Shown here: positions 49,318-51,805 of the stretch, one piece after another
How the letters are laid out: each line of letters starts with the position of its first letter
Position numbering within the stretch: the first letter of the stretch is position 1
Assembly: GCA_903862715.1 (NCBI GenBank)
Contig: CAIOYY010000071.1
Coordinates: 1 to 51,805 of the forward strand
Direction of reading: 5' to 3'
DNA length: 51,805 nt
Source: an uncultured Alphaproteobacteria bacterium
GTDB lineage: Bacteria > Pseudomonadota > Alphaproteobacteria > Micropepsales > Micropepsaceae
Translations under genes and position numbers: made by a program
The notes under the pieces: generated by a model
Database searches by the model: none
Seen by the model: only the letters and a program-made list of their open reading frames with translations
Told to the model about the DNA's origin: nothing

Positions 49318-50367
49318 ATGACCTACAAGGATTCCGGCGTCGATATCGATGCCGGGGACGAATTGGTTGCGCGTATCGGCCCTGCCGCCAAGGCGACGGC
49401 AAGGCGCGGTGCGGGCGCGGCGCTGGGCGGATTCGGCGGTTTGTTCGACCTGAAGGAAGCCGGCTTCAAGGACCCGCTCCTCGTTGCCTCCACGGACGGC
49501 GTCGGCACCAAACTGAAGCTCGCCATCGAGACCAAATCCTTCCAGACCATTGGTCAGGATCTGGTTGCCATGTGCGTGAACGATATTGTCGTGCAGGGTG
49601 CCGAACCTTTGTTCTTTCTCGATTACTACGCGACCGGCGCGCTGAATGTCGCCGAAGCGGCGGAAGTCGTCGAAGGCATTGCCCGGGCGTGCAAGGAATC
49701 GGGCTGCGCTTTGATTGGCGGTGAGACGGCGGAAATGCCCGGCCTTTATGCCAAGGGCGATTTCGATCTCGCGGGATTTTCCGTCGGCGCGGTCGAACGC
49801 GGTGCGGTACTGCCTCTTTTGAACGACATGCGCGAGGGCGACTGCCTGATCGGCATTGCCTCGTCGGGCGTTCATTCCAACGGTTATTCGCTGGTGCGCA
49901 AAGTTCTCATCGCCAACGGCCACACGCTCGATGGCCCGGCGCCCTTCGAGAGCGGCATCAGCCTTGCTGACGCGTTGCTCGCGCCGACACGCCTTTATGT
50001 GAAAAGCGCGCTCGCGGCGATCAAAACCAGCGGCGTCAAAGGCTTCGCGCATATCACTGGCGGGGGCGTCACCGGCAATCTGCCGCGCGTATTGCCGAAT
50101 GGCTTCGATGCCGCCATCGAACTTTCGTCCTGGCCGTTGCCGCCGGTCTTTGCATGGCTGAAGAACGAGGCCGGGCTCGATGACGCCGACATGCTGACGA
50201 CCTTCAATTGCGGCATTGGCATGATCGCGGTCGTCGAAGCGTCCAAATCGGGGGCGGTGATCGAGGCATTTCAAAATCACAATGAACGCGCTTACCGCAT
50301 CGGCACGCTGGTGCGCGCCTCCAGCGAAGAACCGGAAGTGCGCTACACGGGCGCGCTGAAGCAATGA
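49318..50367 (+). CDS. purM: Phosphoribosylformylglycinamidine cyclo-ligase
   Basis: Closes the imidazole ring of AIR in purine synthesis (ATP-dependent). 349 aa from the ATG at 49318; GTG at 49285 would add 11 residues and neither has a clear ribosome site. The start MTYKDSGVDIDAGDELV, then ASTDGVGTKLKLA, MCVNDIVVQGAEPLFFLDY, LIGGETAEMPG and GFAHITGGGVTGNLPR are standard PurM motifs. Its stop overlaps purN by 4 nt. The 160-200 nt upstream region shared with DUF2066 shows no recognised purine operator. Confidence 0.96.
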   Translation: MTYKDSGVDIDAGDELVARIGPAAKATARRGAGAALGGFGGLFDLKEAGFKDPLLVASTDGVGTKLKLAIETKSFQTIGQDLVAMCVNDIVVQGAEPLFFLDYYATGALNVAEAAEVVEGIARACKESGCALIGGETAEMPGLYAKGDFDLAGFSVGAVERGAVLPLLNDMREGDCLIGIASSGVHSNGYSLVRKVLIANGHTLDGPAPFESGISLADALLAPTRLYVKSALAAIKTSGVKGFAHITGGGVTGNLPRVLPNGFDAAIELSSWPLPPVFAWLKNEAGLDDADMLTTFNCGIGMIAVVEASKSGAVIEAFQNHNERAYRIGTLVRASSEEPEVRYTGALKQ

Positions 50368-50972
50368 CACGGCTGCAAGTCGCGGTGCTCGTTTCCGGGC
50401 GCGGCAGCAATCTGCAGGCCTTGATCGATGCCTGCGCAACGCCCGGTTTTCCCGCCGAAATCAAACTCGTGCTTTCCAATATGGAAGGCGCTTACGGTCT
50501 CGAACGCGCGGCAAAGGCCAATATTCCCGCCGTCACCCTGCCGCATAAGAAATTCGCCAGCCGTGAAGCCTTTGACGACGCGATGGATGAAAAACTCCGC
50601 GAGGCCGGAATCGAATTCGTCTGCCTCGCCGGCTTCATGCGTCTTTTAAGTCCGTCCTTTGCCAAACGCTGGGAAGGGAGGATCGTGAATATCCATCCCT
50701 CGCTCCTGCCCTCGTTCAAGGGACTTCACGTTCATGAACAGGCGCTTGCGGCGGGTGTGCGCATCTCGGGATGCACAGTGCATTACGTCGTGCCGGAACT
50801 GGATTCGGGTCCGGCGATTTTGCAGGCCGCAGTTGCGGTAGAGCCCAGCGACACGCCCGATACGCTGGCGGCGCGCGTGCTGGAGGCCGAGCACCGGATT
50901 TATCCGGAAGCATTGAGGATGGTCGCGGAAAAGCGCGTCCGTCTGGAAAACGGACGCGCTGTCTTCGCTTAG
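50364..50972 (+). CDS. purN: Phosphoribosylglycinamide formyltransferase
   Basis: Transfers a formyl group from 10-formyltetrahydrofolate to GAR in purine synthesis. 202 aa. Substrate loop VSGRGSNLQAL is at residues 10-20. Catalytic Asn/His motif NIHPSLLPSFKG and the later Asp in PELDSGPAIL are present. ATG overlaps the purM stop (ATGA), so the two are coupled. It converges with ndk, 11 nt apart. Confidence 0.97.
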   Translation: MTRLQVAVLVSGRGSNLQALIDACATPGFPAEIKLVLSNMEGAYGLERAAKANIPAVTLPHKKFASREAFDDAMDEKLREAGIEFVCLAGFMRLLSPSFAKRWEGRIVNIHPSLLPSFKGLHVHEQALAAGVRISGCTVHYVVPELDSGPAILQAAVAVEPSDTPDTLAARVLEAEHRIYPEALRMVAEKRVRLENGRAVFA

Positions 50973-50983
50973 CCGACGGTTGT

Positions 50984-51406
50984 TTAACCGACGATTTCGA
51001 GATCGCTGAAGAAGAAATGGATTTCGTTCGCGGCGGTTTCCGGCGCGTCGGAACCATGTACCGAATTCGCCTCGATGCTTTCCGCGAAATCCTTGCGGAC
51101 GGTGCCCGGCGCCGCCTTGGACGGATCGGTCGCGCCCATCACTTCACGGTTCTTCGCGATGGCGTTTTCGCCTTCGAGCACCTGAACGACGACCGGACCC
51201 GAGACCATGAAGGACACGAGACTGCCGAAGAAGGGGCGTGCTTTGTGGACGGAATAAAACGCTTCGGCCTGGGCCTGCGACAATTGCATGCGCTTCTGCG
51301 CGACGACCCGAAGGCCGGCGGTTTCGAATTTGGCGATGATCTGACCGGTCAGATTGCGCCGCGTGGCGTCCGGCTTGATGATGGAGAGCGTGCGCTCGAC
51401 GGCCAT
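50984..51406 (-). CDS. ndk: Nucleoside diphosphate kinase
   Basis: Equilibrates nucleoside di- and triphosphates using a phosphohistidine intermediate. 140 aa, normal length. [14 protein letters not shown] start, RKDFAES and catalytic H117 in NSVHGSD are intact. ATG at 51406 has GAGGAG 7 nt upstream; a 19-residue extension upstream has no support. It is divergent from the ABC-F gene and convergent with purN, a common alphaproteobacterial arrangement. Confidence 0.97.
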   Translation of the reverse strand: MAVERTLSIIKPDATRRNLTGQIIAKFETAGLRVVAQKRMQLSQAQAEAFYSVHKARPFFGSLVSFMVSGPVVVQVLEGENAIAKNREVMGATDPSKAAPGTVRKDFAESIEANSVHGSDAPETAANEIHFFFSDLEIVG

Positions 51407-51484
51407 AATAAACTCCTCGTTTGAATCGCGGGCCTTATAGCGGCGGGCTTTGCCGGGCCGCAAGCCATGCTCTAGAAGCCGGTC

Positions 51485-51805
51485 ATGCTTATTGTCTCAA
51501 ACGTCACATATCGTATCGCCGGGCGTCTGATCCTTGATGGGGCCAGTGCCGCCATCTCGGATGGGCGCAAGATCGGCCTGATCGGGCGTAATGGGGCGGG
51601 AAAGACCACTCTTCTGAAGCTGGTTCTTAAGGAAATTGAACCGGAATCCGGCGAAATCGACCTCAGCCGCAGCTGGCGCATAGGCGCGGTTGCGCAGGAA
51701 GCGCCCGCCGGGCCGTCAACACTGATCGACTGGGTGCTGGCCGCCGACAAGGAGCGCGTGGCCCTGCTGGCCGAAGCTGAAGGCGCAACGGACCCGATCC
51801 GGATC
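51485..51805 (+). CDS. ABC-F family ATPase, 3' end cut by window edge
   Basis: The first 107 codons are visible. The protein starts [20 protein letters not shown], with Walker [15 protein letters not shown] near residues 34-47 and [19 protein letters not shown], the opening of ABC-F proteins (duplicated ATPases without membrane parts that act on ribosomes, such as Uup, EttA and YheS). Which subfamily cannot be decided from this part. It is divergent from ndk, 78 nt away. Confidence 0.9.
   Translation, partial: MLIVSNVTYRIAGRLILDGASAAISDGRKIGLIGRNGAGKTTLLKLVLKEIEPESGEIDLSRSWRIGAVAQEAPAGPSTLIDWVLAADKERVALLAEAEGATDPIRI

Noticed and set aside
50977..50990. CGGTT / AACCG as a two-way terminator between purN and ndk
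   Set aside because: The stem is 5 bp, overlaps the ndk stop codon and has no T-run.

Overview
The window is a G+C-rich chromosomal segment from an alphaproteobacterium. Four things support this: two LexA boxes of the alphaproteobacterial GTTC-N7-GTTC type beside ssb and uvrA; an HdaA-type DnaA regulator next to a CDP-alcohol phosphatidyltransferase, a DUF2066 protein, purM, purN and ndk; the block tatABC / serS-surE-pcm-nlpD / yajC-secD / squalene-synthase-like / trmFO; and the block gyrA-coaD-ppiB-queA-tgt. The order cannot be fixed from the sequence. Most genes are housekeeping. No transposase, integrase, phage module or CRISPR array was seen.

Layout. 1-4346 (minus): manC-gmd-fcl, a translationally coupled GDP-L-fucose operon, followed by a cysD that runs off the left edge and has its own promoter and a palindrome over the -10. 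4557-9331: a small TPR protein, an unknown secreted protein, the ydbH-ynbE-ydbL lipid-transport operon and tRNA-Lys(TTT). 9719-11932: a secreted CBM9-like/DUF5916 outer-membrane protein. 12191-19486 (minus): gyrA-coaD-ppiB, a DegT sugar aminotransferase, queA-tgt. 19625-26936: a trypsin-like lipoprotein, ssb, a solitary beta-class DNA methyltransferase lying between two nearly identical LexA boxes, uvrA, an A+T-richer SIR2-like gene and a six-helix membrane protein. 27024-36716: trmFO, a squalene-synthase-like protein, a PuuD-type membrane protein, secD, yajC, a DUF815 ATPase, nlpD, pcm (frameshifted), surE and serS. 36937-39945 (plus): a cation/proton antiporter and a flavin-dependent halogenase, placed between serS and tatCBA. 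39965-51805: tatCBA, an ABC ATPase, ppx-ppk, hdaA, a CDP-alcohol phosphatidyltransferase, DUF2066, purMN, ndk and the start of an ABC-F ATPase.

How the genes work together. manC, gmd and fcl make GDP-fucose. With cysD (sulfate activation) and the DegT aminotransferase they point to a decorated surface polysaccharide. ydbHL-ynbE, tat, secD-yajC and nlpD belong to envelope building. ssb and uvrA are DNA-damage genes under LexA. The accessory content sits inside otherwise conserved neighbourhoods: the methyltransferase and the SIR2-like gene on either side of uvrA, the halogenase with the antiporter between tat and serS, and the PuuD-type gene where secF would normally follow secD. The most interesting points are the SOS-flanked methyltransferase, the SIR2-like gene (a possible phage-defence effector), the missing secF, a one-base G-run frameshift in pcm, and glutamine at the quinolone-determining position of GyrA.
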